A stretch of 64,000 nt of DNA, from NCBI GenBank assembly GCA_013141115.1, contig JABFRP010000002.1, forward strand, positions 2,406,647-2,470,646. The letters are read 5' to 3'. A model generated the notes under the pieces. That model was not told the origin of the DNA. It was given only the letters and a program-made list of their open reading frames with translations, and did no database searches. Source of the DNA: Ferruginibacter sp. (GTDB taxonomy: Bacteria; Bacteroidota; Bacteroidia; Chitinophagales; Chitinophagaceae). Below, in pieces: positions 51,853 to 60,972 of this stretch (position 1 is the stretch's first letter; each line of letters begins with the position of its first letter). Both the position numbers and the translations under genes were made by a program.

Positions 51853-53115
51853 ATGCCACAACAGGAAACAATAGAAAAACTATCACCATCAACTGTTAAT
51901 AATAATAAATTCTTTGGCAATAATGTAACTAATAATTTCTTTGCGCCATCGTTAAACCCGGCACAGCTTACCGGGCAGCCTGCCAGCCTGTCCACTTTTT
52001 CATCCGATCATTTTGTAAGTGGCAATTCCCCCAATTTTGATGTACACTATTTTGTTAATGGACCATCGCCAAAAACGGGTACTTTATTTATTAATCACAA
52101 TGCTTTTTTTAAATTTGAAACAAAAATAACAGCAGAAGAACAAAGCCAGTTTATAAAAGATTTTTCCGAAAAAGTACATGATACCTGGAGCAATAAGCAT
52201 TTGTTATCTTTAAAAGTACCCGGCTTCTCTAATTACCAATGCAATGTGGATGTTAGTATTTCGGCAGTAGATAAACCTGCGGATGCCCATACTGTAATTG
52301 ATGTAAAGAACGAATTGAAAAGAGCAAATGTAAAAGGCACAACACCTGTTGCCGGATCTGAAACAACACATGAAGCTAAGATGGCAAAAAAGGATGCGGC
52401 TGATGAACCGATACATAATGTAGATCAGTTTGACCATGCAAGACAAGTGGGTAGTTTTAACATTGGCAAAACAGAGTTAAAAGATTGCCCCGATTGCGAG
52501 CAGGGAATAAGTGAAGTAGTAAAGATCATTAAAGGCATTAAACCGATGGACGACCCGGAGCAACGCAATTTATCAATAACTTATGTAGGTAGGGCCAGTT
52601 CCGATGGAGATATCAAATTAAATAAGGAACTGGGACAAAAAAGAGCCAAGGCAGTAGCTGATAAAGTAGAGCAGGAGGCATCACCTTTTGGACTTGCATT
52701 TATAACAACAAAAGGAGAGGAGCATGCAACAACCGAAGCAAAATTCAGAAGGGTAGATGTATTGATAGATGATAAACACACTACAGAAAGTTCGATGGAG
52801 TCGCAAAGCACAGCGGCCCATGAGTTTGGCCATATGATTAATTTTGGTGACGAATATGTGGAGGAAACCAAAGACAAGGAATTAAATAATTCTATTCGCT
52901 TTCGTGGCGAAAAACCCCGGCATTATGATGATGTAGCAAAAATGGTAGATAAAGCCGCAGCAGATGAATTGTATATTGGTGATAACAGCAGTATCATGTC
53001 GGTTGGTGGCGATATAAAACGAGGGCATTATGCTTATTTTGTAGATGCACTAAATAAAATTACCGCACATCAATTGCCAGCTAATACAGGAGGTAATAAC
53101 TGGAAGGTAGAATAA
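51853..53115 (+). CDS. OmpA-like / metzincin-like fusion protein, cargo candidate 4
   Basis: A 420-residue protein without DUF4157 and without a signal peptide. Residues ~30-130 are unrecognised (beta-rich, Asn-rich start). An OmpA-like domain covers ~195-310 (GSFNIGKTELKDCPDCEQGISEVVKIIKGIKP; LSITYVGRASSDGDIKLNKELGQKRAKAVADKVEQ; FRRVDVLID). The C-terminus has HEFGHMINFGDEY (HEFGH 323-327) followed by SSIMSVGGDIKRGHY, an HExxH plus Met-turn arrangement as in metzincin-like proteases. Together this suggests a zinc protease carried on an OmpA-type fold. It is the last gene before the ATPase and is likely cargo or a maturation enzyme. Function is inferred. Confidence 0.65.
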   Translation: MPQQETIEKLSPSTVNNNKFFGNNVTNNFFAPSLNPAQLTGQPASLSTFSSDHFVSGNSPNFDVHYFVNGPSPKTGTLFINHNAFFKFETKITAEEQSQFIKDFSEKVHDTWSNKHLLSLKVPGFSNYQCNVDVSISAVDKPADAHTVIDVKNELKRANVKGTTPVAGSETTHEAKMAKKDAADEPIHNVDQFDHARQVGSFNIGKTELKDCPDCEQGISEVVKIIKGIKPMDDPEQRNLSITYVGRASSDGDIKLNKELGQKRAKAVADKVEQEASPFGLAFITTKGEEHATTEAKFRRVDVLIDDKHTTESSMESQSTAAHEFGHMINFGDEYVEETKDKELNNSIRFRGEKPRHYDDVAKMVDKAAADELYIGDNSSIMSVGGDIKRGHYAYFVDALNKITAHQLPANTGGNNWKVE

Positions 53116-53134
53116 ATAATTTAACAACGCACTC

Positions 53135-54469
53135 ATGCAAAACAACCAGCAATCATTAATTAATGCACTTAAGTTATTACAGCAGGTAATTTATAACCGC
53201 CTGCAGGTACATTTTAAAAAAGAAGAGAAAGAATTGTCGGCCATTTTCCCCTCGGTAAAAGTAGAAGAAGATGGTACTGCATTAAATGATTTTATCATTA
53301 AGCAACAACTTACTGTAGAAGAATATATTACTTTACTAATTGCCTTGGTACCACATGTACAACCCGCCTTTTTCGAAAATATTATACAGGAGTTTTTGCC
53401 ACAGGGCGGCGATTTTGCAGAGTTTGGTGCAGTAAAAGCCAGCAACCAAAGAAGCATTTTACCTACCGGAGAAACCGTATTGTTTATTTTAGCCGGTAAC
53501 GATATGCAGCGTCGTCTGCAGTTGCAGCAACTCTTTAATCCCGATCATTTTTTTTACAAACAAAACATACTTTGGCTGGAGCATGTAAAAGATGGCGAAC
53601 CGGTAATGAGTGGCAAATTATTATTAGGTACCGAATGGGTAGACAGATTTTTATTTAACAAAGAAACAGCACCCAAATTCAGCCCCGAGTTTCCGGCAAA
53701 GCAACTTACTTCTAAAATGAAATGGGATGATTTAATACTAACGCCGCAAACCAAAGAAGAAATTGATCATATTAAAATATGGTTATCGCACAACGATAGT
53801 TTACTCAGGGATAATAATCTTTCCCGAAAAATAAAACCGGGTTACCGGGCATTGTTTTACGGGCCGCCGGGCACTGGTAAAACTTTAACGGTTTCTTTAC
53901 TGGGTAAAGAATTTAATAAAGAAGTATACCGGGTAGATCTGTCGCAGGTGGTTTCTAAATACATTGGCGAAACAGAAAAAAATTTAGAAAAGGTGTTTAG
54001 CAAAGCAGAAAATAAAGATTGGATATTATTTTTTGATGAAGCTGATGCATTGTTTGGTAAGCGCACTAACGTAAGCAGTTCGCACGATAGGTTTGCCAAC
54101 CAGGAAGTATCTTATTTATTACAACGGGTGGAAGATTTTCCGGGGTTGTTAATTTTAGCCTCTAACTTTAAAAGCAATTTAGATAAAGCATTTACCCGGC
54201 GCTTTCATGCCATGGTACATTTTCCCATGCCTAACGCAACAGAACGGTTACTAATATGGCAAAAATCACAACCGCAAAATTTAGAATTAGCAGGCGATAT
54301 TAATTTAAATGAAATAGCACAACGATACGAATTAAGTGGCGCATCTATCTTAAACATTATGCAATTTGCGGCACTTAAAGCACTGCACAGAAATGATAGT
54401 TCGATTCAGAACAACGATTTGCTAACCGGCATACGCCGTGAGTTTTGGAAAGAAGAAAAAACTATCTAA
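53135..54469 (+). CDS. AAA+ ATPase of the eCIS cluster (Afp15-like)
   Basis: A 444-residue AAA+ ATPase. Walker A is GPPGTGKT (residues 243-250), Walker B with ILFFDEADALFGKR (~297-310), a sensor-1-like LLILASNFKSNLDKAF and arginine finger region FTRRFHAMVHFPMP. The N-terminal ~190 residues have no recognised domain. Clusters of this type (Afp15/Pvc15) always have such an ATPase, needed for assembly or effector loading rather than for contraction. It closes the cluster. No clear terminator follows. Confidence 0.9.
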   Translation: MQNNQQSLINALKLLQQVIYNRLQVHFKKEEKELSAIFPSVKVEEDGTALNDFIIKQQLTVEEYITLLIALVPHVQPAFFENIIQEFLPQGGDFAEFGAVKASNQRSILPTGETVLFILAGNDMQRRLQLQQLFNPDHFFYKQNILWLEHVKDGEPVMSGKLLLGTEWVDRFLFNKETAPKFSPEFPAKQLTSKMKWDDLILTPQTKEEIDHIKIWLSHNDSLLRDNNLSRKIKPGYRALFYGPPGTGKTLTVSLLGKEFNKEVYRVDLSQVVSKYIGETEKNLEKVFSKAENKDWILFFDEADALFGKRTNVSSSHDRFANQEVSYLLQRVEDFPGLLILASNFKSNLDKAFTRRFHAMVHFPMPNATERLLIWQKSQPQNLELAGDINLNEIAQRYELSGASILNIMQFAALKALHRNDSSIQNNDLLTGIRREFWKEEKTI

Positions 54470-54557
54470 TATGATTGCCGGTATCATTTACGTTTAACAC
54501 ATTTCAATTTTTTTACTGCACAGTTTTTCCGACATTTACTTTTCATAAAAAATAAGT

Positions 54558-55703
54558 ATGAGAAGATTGTTGGTAGTATTGTTATTGGCCTGCTCATCTG
54601 CAGCACCGGCACAAAATATTTCCTTTGGAAAAAAAATGGTGGATACACTCACTTCTCCTTATTTCTGGGGCAGGGGGTATACCAACGATGGTATGAAAAA
54701 AGCGGCCGATTTTTTGGCTGCTGAATTTAAAACCTATGGGCTGGAACCTATGGGTAAAAATTATTTGCAGCCATTTAGTTATCCTGTAAACACTTTTCCC
54801 GGTAAAATGGAATTGAGTGTTAACGGTAAAGATTTGGTGCCAGGTAAAGATTTTATTGTAAACCCTGATGCAAAAGGAGTAAAAGGCAGTGGCGATTTTG
54901 AACCATTGGACAGCATTCAGTTTATTAACCGCAAAGAAATGCTGATTATAAAACTGCAGGATAAATTAACCTGGAGTGTGGCGCCTGAAGTAGCCAGCTA
55001 TTCTTTGATACTGGTGGATAAAAAAGCACTGGATAAAGCACCATCATCTTTTAAAGTAAATATTGATAATAAATTGGTCAGCAATTTTAAAGCGGCTAAC
55101 GTTTGCGGCTTGGTTAAGGGAACAGTAAAGCCCGATTCAATTATTTTTATTACTGCACATTACGATCATTTGGGCGGCATGGGAAAAGATACTTATTTTC
55201 CTGGCGCCAACGATAATGCAAGCGGCGTATCATTACTACTAAACCTGGCGCAGTATTATGCACAGCATCCGCAAAAATATTCTATCGGCTTTATTCTTTT
55301 TGCAGGCGAAGAAGCCGGATTGATCGGCTCAAAATATTTTACAGAAAATCCACTGGTGCCTTTAAAAAATATCCGCTTTCTTACCAACACAGATTTAGCA
55401 GGTACAGGTGAAGAAGGTATTACTGTTGTTAATGCCAGCGAATTTCCTAAAGAATTTGCCATGATGAATGCAGTGAATGATGACAATAAGTTGCTTACAA
55501 AAATTAATGCCAGAGGCAAAGCTGCCAACAGCGATCATTATTTTTTTACAGAAAAGGGCGTGCCGGCATTTTTCTTTTATACATTAGGAGGAATAAAAGC
55601 GTATCATGATGTTTTTGATAAAGCAGCTACTTTACCTTTAAACGAACATGAAGATCTTTTTAAATTGATAATTAAATTCAACGAAAAATTAATGGGCCTG
55701 TAA
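54558..55703 (+). CDS. M28 family zinc aminopeptidase
   Basis: A 381-residue exported M28 peptidase that removes N-terminal residues of peptides in the periplasm or outside. A signal peptide spans 1-20 (ending SSAAPAQN). The two-zinc site is complete: ITAHYDHLGG (His), PGANDNASGVS (Asp), FAGEEAGLIGSKYF (catalytic and ligand Glu), NTDLAG (Asp) and SDHYFF (His). It lies 88 bases after the ATPase and 43 before the M1 peptidase start, and probably belongs to a separate transcription unit from the injection system. Confidence 0.9.
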   Translation: MRRLLVVLLLACSSAAPAQNISFGKKMVDTLTSPYFWGRGYTNDGMKKAADFLAAEFKTYGLEPMGKNYLQPFSYPVNTFPGKMELSVNGKDLVPGKDFIVNPDAKGVKGSGDFEPLDSIQFINRKEMLIIKLQDKLTWSVAPEVASYSLILVDKKALDKAPSSFKVNIDNKLVSNFKAANVCGLVKGTVKPDSIIFITAHYDHLGGMGKDTYFPGANDNASGVSLLLNLAQYYAQHPQKYSIGFILFAGEEAGLIGSKYFTENPLVPLKNIRFLTNTDLAGTGEEGITVVNASEFPKEFAMMNAVNDDNKLLTKINARGKAANSDHYFFTEKGVPAFFFYTLGGIKAYHDVFDKAATLPLNEHEDLFKLIIKFNEKLMGL

Positions 55704-55746
55704 AATTGTAATGGTACCCATTTTAAATACGACTAAACATTTTATT

Positions 55747-57669
55747 ATGACAAGATTTTTTTTATTGCTGATTTGTTTTATTCCTGCTATTGGTTTTTGC
55801 CAACCCGACAGATGGCAACAACGTGTAAAGTACAATATGAATATTGATATGGATGTAAACAATAACCAGTTTAAGGGCAAACAAAAACTGGAGTACACCA
55901 ACAATTCGCCTGATGCGCTGAATAAATTATTTTATCACTTGTATTTTAATGCCTTTCAACCCGGCAGTAGTATGGATGTAAGAAGCCAGGAGTTAGGTAA
56001 GGTGGCTATCAACGGAAGAGTAGATTGGGATGCCAGAGTTAGAGACCGTATTTCTAAGTTAAAAGAAAATGAAATTGGGTACCAGAAAATAATCAGTTTA
56101 AAAATTAATGGCGTAGCACAACCATTTAAATACCACGAAACAATTTTAGAAGTTAATCTTACCAAACCCATTTTGCCTAAAGGCAAAGTAGTTATTGATA
56201 TGGAGTTTGAAGCACAGGTACCTTTGCAGGTAAGAAGAAGCGGAAGGGATAATCCCACAACAGGTGTACGCTACAGCATGAGTCAGTGGTACCCTAAATT
56301 ATGTGAGTACGATTACGAAGGCTGGCACCCCACACCGTATGTGGCAAGAGAGTTTTATGGCGTATGGGGCGATTTTGATGTAACCATCAATATTGATAAA
56401 ACCTATAAAATAGGTGGCACCGGCGTTTTAGTAAATGCCAATGAAATTGGCTGGGGATACGATACACCCAACAGCGAATTAAAACCCACCACAAAAGAAA
56501 AAAGAAGCTGGCATTTTGTGGGTAATAATGTACATGATTTTGTTTGGACGGCAGATCCGGAATACAAACATCTGGTACGTAAAGTTGGCGGCACCACACT
56601 TCATGTAATTTATAATTATAAAGAAAATAATCCTAAAAATGATTCAGCATGGATCGAAGTTGCTGATGGTGCAGCAGAGGCATTGCCATTTATAGAAAGT
56701 AAGTTTGGTAAATACCCTTACCCTCAATATTCTTTTATACAAGGCGGCGATGGAGGTATGGAGTATCCCATGGCAACATTGCTTAGCGGCCCCGGCTTGG
56801 GTACTGTTTTTCACGAGTGGATGCACAGTTGGTACCAGATGATGCTGGGCACCAACGAAAGCATGTATGCATGGATGGACGAAGGCTTTACCAGCTTTGC
56901 CGAAGACCTGATAATGAAATACTACGACAAAAAATCTTCTTTAGAAGGATTGAAAGAAGCACTGCAAAAAAATCCTAACAATAAAAATTTGCAGGATCTG
57001 ATCCCCATACTTCCCGAAGACCATAGCACTGCATACGCAGGATATTTTGCGTTGGCAAAAAGTGGTTATGAAGAACCCTTAACCACACACGCCGATCATT
57101 TTAATACCAATTATGCATACAGCACCGCAGCCTATTCTAAAGGCGAGGTTTTTATGGAGCAGTTAGGGTATATTATTGGTGCAACTGTAAGAGATAAATT
57201 ATTGCTGGAGTATTACAAACAATGGCGGTTTAAACATCCTAACAGTAATGATTTAATACAGGTGGCAGAAAAAATGAGCGGTATAAAATTAGATTGGTAT
57301 AAAGAATATTTTTGCAGCACAACAAAAACTATTAATTATGCTATTGATAGTTTGTGGGAAGAAGGCGGTGTATCAAAAATCCGTTTGCGCCGCATTGGTC
57401 AAATGCCAATGCCTGTTGATCTGCAATTGACTTTTAAAGATGGCACAACAGAAATGCATTATATTCCACTCAATTTAATGTTTGGAGAAAAGCCTAACGA
57501 AGACCCTAAACAAAAAAGAGAAGTGCACGAAGAATGGCGCTGGACACATCCTACTTATATCGTAGAATTTAAACAACGTCTCACAGATATTAAAGCGGTG
57601 GAAATAGATCCAACTAAACGAATGGCTGATGTGGAACGCAAAAATAATTTACTGGAATTAAAATGGTAA
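55747..57669 (+). CDS. M1 family metallopeptidase
   Basis: A 640-residue peptidase from ATG 55747, with signal peptide MTRFFLLLICFIPAIGFCQ. The M1 catalytic pattern is HEWMHSWYQ then, 19 residues on, DEGFTSFAED (HExxH-x18-E). A preceding GGDGGMEYPMATLL acts as the family's GAMEN-like exopeptidase loop. The frame extends back to 55711, but the signal peptide sets the start. Likely periplasmic or secreted peptide degradation. It is probably cotranscribed with the M28 gene and the GNAT gene 10 bases after it. Confidence 0.92.
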   Translation: MTRFFLLLICFIPAIGFCQPDRWQQRVKYNMNIDMDVNNNQFKGKQKLEYTNNSPDALNKLFYHLYFNAFQPGSSMDVRSQELGKVAINGRVDWDARVRDRISKLKENEIGYQKIISLKINGVAQPFKYHETILEVNLTKPILPKGKVVIDMEFEAQVPLQVRRSGRDNPTTGVRYSMSQWYPKLCEYDYEGWHPTPYVAREFYGVWGDFDVTINIDKTYKIGGTGVLVNANEIGWGYDTPNSELKPTTKEKRSWHFVGNNVHDFVWTADPEYKHLVRKVGGTTLHVIYNYKENNPKNDSAWIEVADGAAEALPFIESKFGKYPYPQYSFIQGGDGGMEYPMATLLSGPGLGTVFHEWMHSWYQMMLGTNESMYAWMDEGFTSFAEDLIMKYYDKKSSLEGLKEALQKNPNNKNLQDLIPILPEDHSTAYAGYFALAKSGYEEPLTTHADHFNTNYAYSTAAYSKGEVFMEQLGYIIGATVRDKLLLEYYKQWRFKHPNSNDLIQVAEKMSGIKLDWYKEYFCSTTKTINYAIDSLWEEGGVSKIRLRRIGQMPMPVDLQLTFKDGTTEMHYIPLNLMFGEKPNEDPKQKREVHEEWRWTHPTYIVEFKQRLTDIKAVEIDPTKRMADVERKNNLLELKW

Positions 57670-57679
57670 GTAACTAATA

Positions 57680-58201
57680 ATGGAAATTACTATAAGAAGA
57701 ATAATGCTTGCAGATGTTGCTGTTTTATCTGCTATTGCACAGCAAACTTTTTATGATACGTTTACCGGCACTTGTTCCGAAGCTGATATGCAGGGTTTTT
57801 TAGAGCAGTATTACAATGAAGGGCAGATAACTAAAGAGCTAAGTAATGAAAATGATCTTTATTTTTTTGCAGAGATAGATAGCAAGCCTGTTGGCTATAT
57901 CCGCTTTATGGAAGATTACAGCAACCTGCCTTTAATGAAGCAATGGAAAGCTTTAGAACTAAAACGCATTTATGTGCTAAAGGAATTTCATGGAATGGGT
58001 ATTGCACAAAACCTGATGGACTTTATGCTGGATTTTGCTTTAAAAGAAAAGTACCAGGTGATATGGCTGGGTGTATGGGAGCATAATTTACGGGCACAAA
58101 AATTTTATGAAAAATATGGGTTTGTAAATTCGGGCCATACCCACGATTTTCCTATTGGCAATACGCCACAAACAGATTTTTGGTTTTGGAAATTTTTATA
58201 A
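57680..58201 (+). CDS. GNAT family N-acetyltransferase
   Basis: A 173-residue GCN5-related acetyltransferase moving acetyl from acetyl-CoA to an unknown amine. The fold is visible: ITIRRIMLADVAVLSAIAQQTFYDTF, strand YFFAEIDSKPVGYIRFM, then ELKRIYVLKEFHGMGIAQNLMDFML (the Q/RxxGxG/A acetyl-CoA loop) and VWEHNLRAQKFYEKYGFVNSG. Cytoplasmic. It ends just before a bidirectional terminator. Confidence 0.88.
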   Translation: MEITIRRIMLADVAVLSAIAQQTFYDTFTGTCSEADMQGFLEQYYNEGQITKELSNENDLYFFAEIDSKPVGYIRFMEDYSNLPLMKQWKALELKRIYVLKEFHGMGIAQNLMDFMLDFALKEKYQVIWLGVWEHNLRAQKFYEKYGFVNSGHTHDFPIGNTPQTDFWFWKFL

Positions 58202-58202
58202 C

Positions 58203-58235
58203 AATAAACCCCGGAATTTTCCGGGGCTTATTGTT
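58203..58235. terminator. Bidirectional terminator between GNAT gene and response regulator
   Basis: CCCCGGAA (58209-58216) and TTCCGGGG (58219-58226) form an 8-bp stem, extended by CAATAA / TTATTG arms. T-rich on both strands, so it can end both converging transcripts. Confidence 0.8.
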
Positions 58236-58275
58236 TGTGCTTGATTGAGATAAATGCTGTTGCATTATCTTTCTA

Positions 58276-58914
58276 CTATCTTCCGAAGAATTTGTTTACA
58301 GCTTCTACACGGTTGGTAACGTGTAGTTTTTCGTAAATGTGGTATACATGTTTACGTACTGTTTCGGTGCTGATGAATACAGCATCTGAAATTTCTTTGT
58401 ATAATAAACCTTTAGATAACATTTCCAGAATTTCTTTTTCTCGTTTAGATAAAATATCTAAAGCAGATTCGGATGATTGCTTATCTGATTTTTTATTTTG
58501 AAATGCAGCTACTACTTTTCTGGCTATCTGGCTACTCATCGGCGAGCCACCTTCCATTAATTCCTGTATGCCATCCAATAATTTTCCGGGAGGTGTTTTC
58601 TTTAAAATATAACCACTGGCACCGGCGCTTAAGGCTTCAAATATCTGTTCATCATCTTCATAAATCGTACACATCATAAACAGTATTTCGGGGTTAGATA
58701 TTTTTAATTCTCTTACCACTTCAATACCGCTGATACCGCCGAGGCCAATATCCATTAATACTACTTTGGGGTTTAGGATGGGGAGTTTAACCAATGCTTC
58801 TTCTCCACTTACACACGAGCCTGCTAATTCGCAGTAATCAGACATGTCTATTATTTGCTCAAGGGCAAACCTGATGTCGTTATTATCTTCTACTATGGCA
58901 ACTGGTATCTTCAT
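58276..58914 (-). CDS. NarL/LuxR-family response regulator
   Basis: A 212-residue regulator from the ATG at 58914 (MKIPVAIVEDNNDIRFALEQ; the frame extends to 58932). The receiver domain has the acidic pocket at 9-11 (EDN), phospho-acceptor Asp55 (VVLMDIGLGGISG) and a Lys (YILKKTPPGKLL). The LuxR-type helix-turn-helix is at ~145-205: LSKREKEILEMLSKGLLYKEISDAVFISTETVRKHVYHIYEKL. No partner kinase is next to it. Targets are unknown. Confidence 0.9.
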   Translation of the reverse strand: MKIPVAIVEDNNDIRFALEQIIDMSDYCELAGSCVSGEEALVKLPILNPKVVLMDIGLGGISGIEVVRELKISNPEILFMMCTIYEDDEQIFEALSAGASGYILKKTPPGKLLDGIQELMEGGSPMSSQIARKVVAAFQNKKSDKQSSESALDILSKREKEILEMLSKGLLYKEISDAVFISTETVRKHVYHIYEKLHVTNRVEAVNKFFGR

Positions 58915-58972
58915 ATGTAGCACAAAACTCAATTATTAAAACCACATAAACAATACCACAAAGTGGTAATTA

Positions 58973-59611
58973 TTACTTTAAACCCACATATAAAAGATAC
59001 TTTTCTTTAAAAAACTCCTGAGGAAATATTTTTTCAATTTCCCACACCATTGGTTTACAACCACTTTCAAATATTTCCTGGGTAAGATCGCCACCTTTAA
59101 GGCAAATAAGTCCATTGGGTACATTGCTGCCATATTGCAAATTTTTATTTTTTTGCAATAAAGGTTTGCTCCAATGCCATAGGTCTTTAAGTGGTGCCAC
59201 AGCACGGCTTATCACTACATCAAATTTTCTGTTCTTAATATCTTCGGCCCTGGTATGTTGTGTGGTTACATTTTGCAAGCCAATGGCTGCAGCAATTTCT
59301 GCCACCACTTTTAATTTTTTGTTGATGCTGTCTACCAAATGAAAATGCGTATCAGGATAAAAAATAGCCAGCGGAATACCCGGAAAACCACCGCCGCAAC
59401 CAAGGTCCATCACCTGCATACCTTTTGTAAATTCAAACTGGGTGGTAATGGCTAAAGAGTGTAAAACATGATGCTCATAAAAATTATCCATATCCTTACG
59501 GCTGATCACATTTATCTTTTCATTCCAATCGGTATACAACTGCTTTAGCGCTGTAAATTGTTTCATCTGCGTTTCGCTAAAATCACCAAAATATTGTTGC
59601 AGCATTTCCAT
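58973..59611 (-). CDS. rsmG: 16S rRNA (guanine(527)-N7)-methyltransferase RsmG
   Basis: RsmG (GidB) methylates G527 of 16S rRNA. The 212-residue protein has the family start (MEMLQQYFGDFSETQMKQFTAL), NVISRKDMDNFYEHHVLHSLAI, SAM-binding VMDLGCGGGFPGIPLAIFYPD (~66-86), and VVISRAVAPLKDLWHW. All motifs are intact. Upstream is an AT-rich spacer with inverted repeat words. Confidence 0.93.
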   Translation of the reverse strand: MEMLQQYFGDFSETQMKQFTALKQLYTDWNEKINVISRKDMDNFYEHHVLHSLAITTQFEFTKGMQVMDLGCGGGFPGIPLAIFYPDTHFHLVDSINKKLKVVAEIAAAIGLQNVTTQHTRAEDIKNRKFDVVISRAVAPLKDLWHWSKPLLQKNKNLQYGSNVPNGLICLKGGDLTQEIFESGCKPMVWEIEKIFPQEFFKEKYLLYVGLK

Positions 59612-59614
59612 TTA

Positions 59615-59720
59615 ATGGATAGTTTTTTAATTAATAATTTATAATTGGTTTAATTGAATTTAATTTTTCTATCTGGAACAAGTTTTTAATTATTCATTAT
59701 CCATTAATCAATTATCCATT
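59615..59720. repeat. AT-rich inverted repeat between rsmG and glycosyltransferase
   Basis: AATGGATA (59615-59622) is complementary to TATCCATT (59713-59720). The spacer also has the words ATTATCCATTAATCAATT, which recur in the purS-rsmI spacer at 22633-22660. The two spacers probably carry related copies of a small dispersed AT-rich element. Confidence 0.45.
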
Positions 59721-59724
59721 CTTC

Positions 59725-60843
59725 CTACCATTTCCGCCCTGGTCTTCTTATCAGCGCCAGCGAAAAAATAATATAATAAAAGAACATCCAGATATCTAAA
59801 AACAAAAACCACGGGTACAGGTCTGTTTCATTTAATTTTTTCATGCATTTGTAATATACTATGCCCTGCATAATAAAACGAATGCCAAAAACGATCAATG
59901 CATATTGCCAGCCGTAAAACAAAATACTTGCTATCAATAAAGGATAAAATAAAAATTGCGAGAGCGAATATAAACCCAGTAAAAATTTGTGTATGCCTTT
60001 ATAATATTTAGCAGTGCTGTAATGGCGGCGCTTTTGTTTAAGCCATTGGCCCCAGCTTTTGGCGGGCTCACTTAAAGTAAAAGTATCGGCATCAATATTA
60101 ATTTTTGTGTTGGTAGGTGTGGCGGCAGTTTTAATAAAAAGATCATCATCGCCGCTGGCAATATTATTATGGGCAGTAAAACCTTTATGCCGGAAAAAAA
60201 CTGATTTTTTATAACTTAAATTTCTACCTACACCCATATACGGTTTACCGGCAATGGCGTAAGAAAGGTATTGCATGGCGGTGTGAAAAGTTTCCCAACG
60301 GATGAGTTTATTGAGCAAACCATTTTTTTTGTGATACGGCCCGTAGCCCAGTACAATTTCTGTATCCTCCTCATAGGTTTCCTGCATTTTATCTATCCAG
60401 AATTCGCTGGCGGGTACGCAGTCGGCATCGGTTAATAATACCAGCTCGTACTTAGCCGTTTTAATACCAATGCTTAACGGAAACTTTTTGCCGGGAATAA
60501 ATTTGGCCTCCTGCTTAAGCTCCACCACATGCAGTTGCTTAAAGGTTTTTTGAAATTCTTCCAGCAAATATTTGCTGTCGTCAAAAGAGTTATCATCCAC
60601 CACAATTACTTCGTGTGTGGTACGATATTGCTGTACCAGCGAACCCGGCAAATTTTTCGCTAAATTTGCCGCTTCATCCCTGGCACAAATAATAACCGAT
60701 ACCGGTTGGGTTTGAAAAGACGTTTTAGCCTTGGGTTTATAAAAAGCCAAACGCATAAAAAAGAAGCCGTAATAAAAAAGCTGTATCAGGGTGATGAAAC
60801 AAAAAGCATAAAAAACTAATTGCCACCAATGGGTAAAATTCAT
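59725..60843 (-). CDS. Membrane-bound family 2 glycosyltransferase
   Basis: A 372-residue inner-membrane glycosyltransferase. An N-terminal hydrophobic helix is at ~8-30. The GT-A domain shows PVSVIICARDEAANLAKNLPGSLVQQ, EVIVVDDNSFDDS, YELVLLTDADCVPA (DxD-like) and HNNIASGDDDLFI, with the QWLKQKRRH motif (~255-265) typical of processive-type or dolichol-like families. Three C-terminal hydrophobic segments span ~285-365. The sugar and acceptor are unknown. Confidence 0.85.
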   Translation of the reverse strand: MNFTHWWQLVFYAFCFITLIQLFYYGFFFMRLAFYKPKAKTSFQTQPVSVIICARDEAANLAKNLPGSLVQQYRTTHEVIVVDDNSFDDSKYLLEEFQKTFKQLHVVELKQEAKFIPGKKFPLSIGIKTAKYELVLLTDADCVPASEFWIDKMQETYEEDTEIVLGYGPYHKKNGLLNKLIRWETFHTAMQYLSYAIAGKPYMGVGRNLSYKKSVFFRHKGFTAHNNIASGDDDLFIKTAATPTNTKINIDADTFTLSEPAKSWGQWLKQKRRHYSTAKYYKGIHKFLLGLYSLSQFLFYPLLIASILFYGWQYALIVFGIRFIMQGIVYYKCMKKLNETDLYPWFLFLDIWMFFYYIIFSLALIRRPGRKW

Positions 60844-60890
60844 GGGGCAAAAATAACAGTAATTAACAATTATCTAAAAAACGTTTTATA

Positions 60891-60957
60891 GCCACGGATT
60901 ACACAGATTAACACAAATTGGTTTTTTCTTTCCGTGAAAATCCGTGTAATCCGTGGC
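60891..60957. repeat. Long palindromic repeat, copy 2
   Basis: Starts GCCACGGATTACACAGATTA and ends CGTGTAATCCGTGGC, with inverted arms around a T-rich centre. Nearly the same element as at 15594-15658. It ends 16 bases before the tgt start codon, so a transcript from upstream would carry the hairpin in its leader. Confidence 0.8.
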
Positions 60958-60972
60958 TCAACTTCTTAGTTT

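Noticed and set aside
23831..54469. Prophage or free phage tail
   Set aside because: No capsid, portal, terminase, integrase or replication genes within or beside the cluster, and housekeeping genes flank both ends without a visible attachment repeat.
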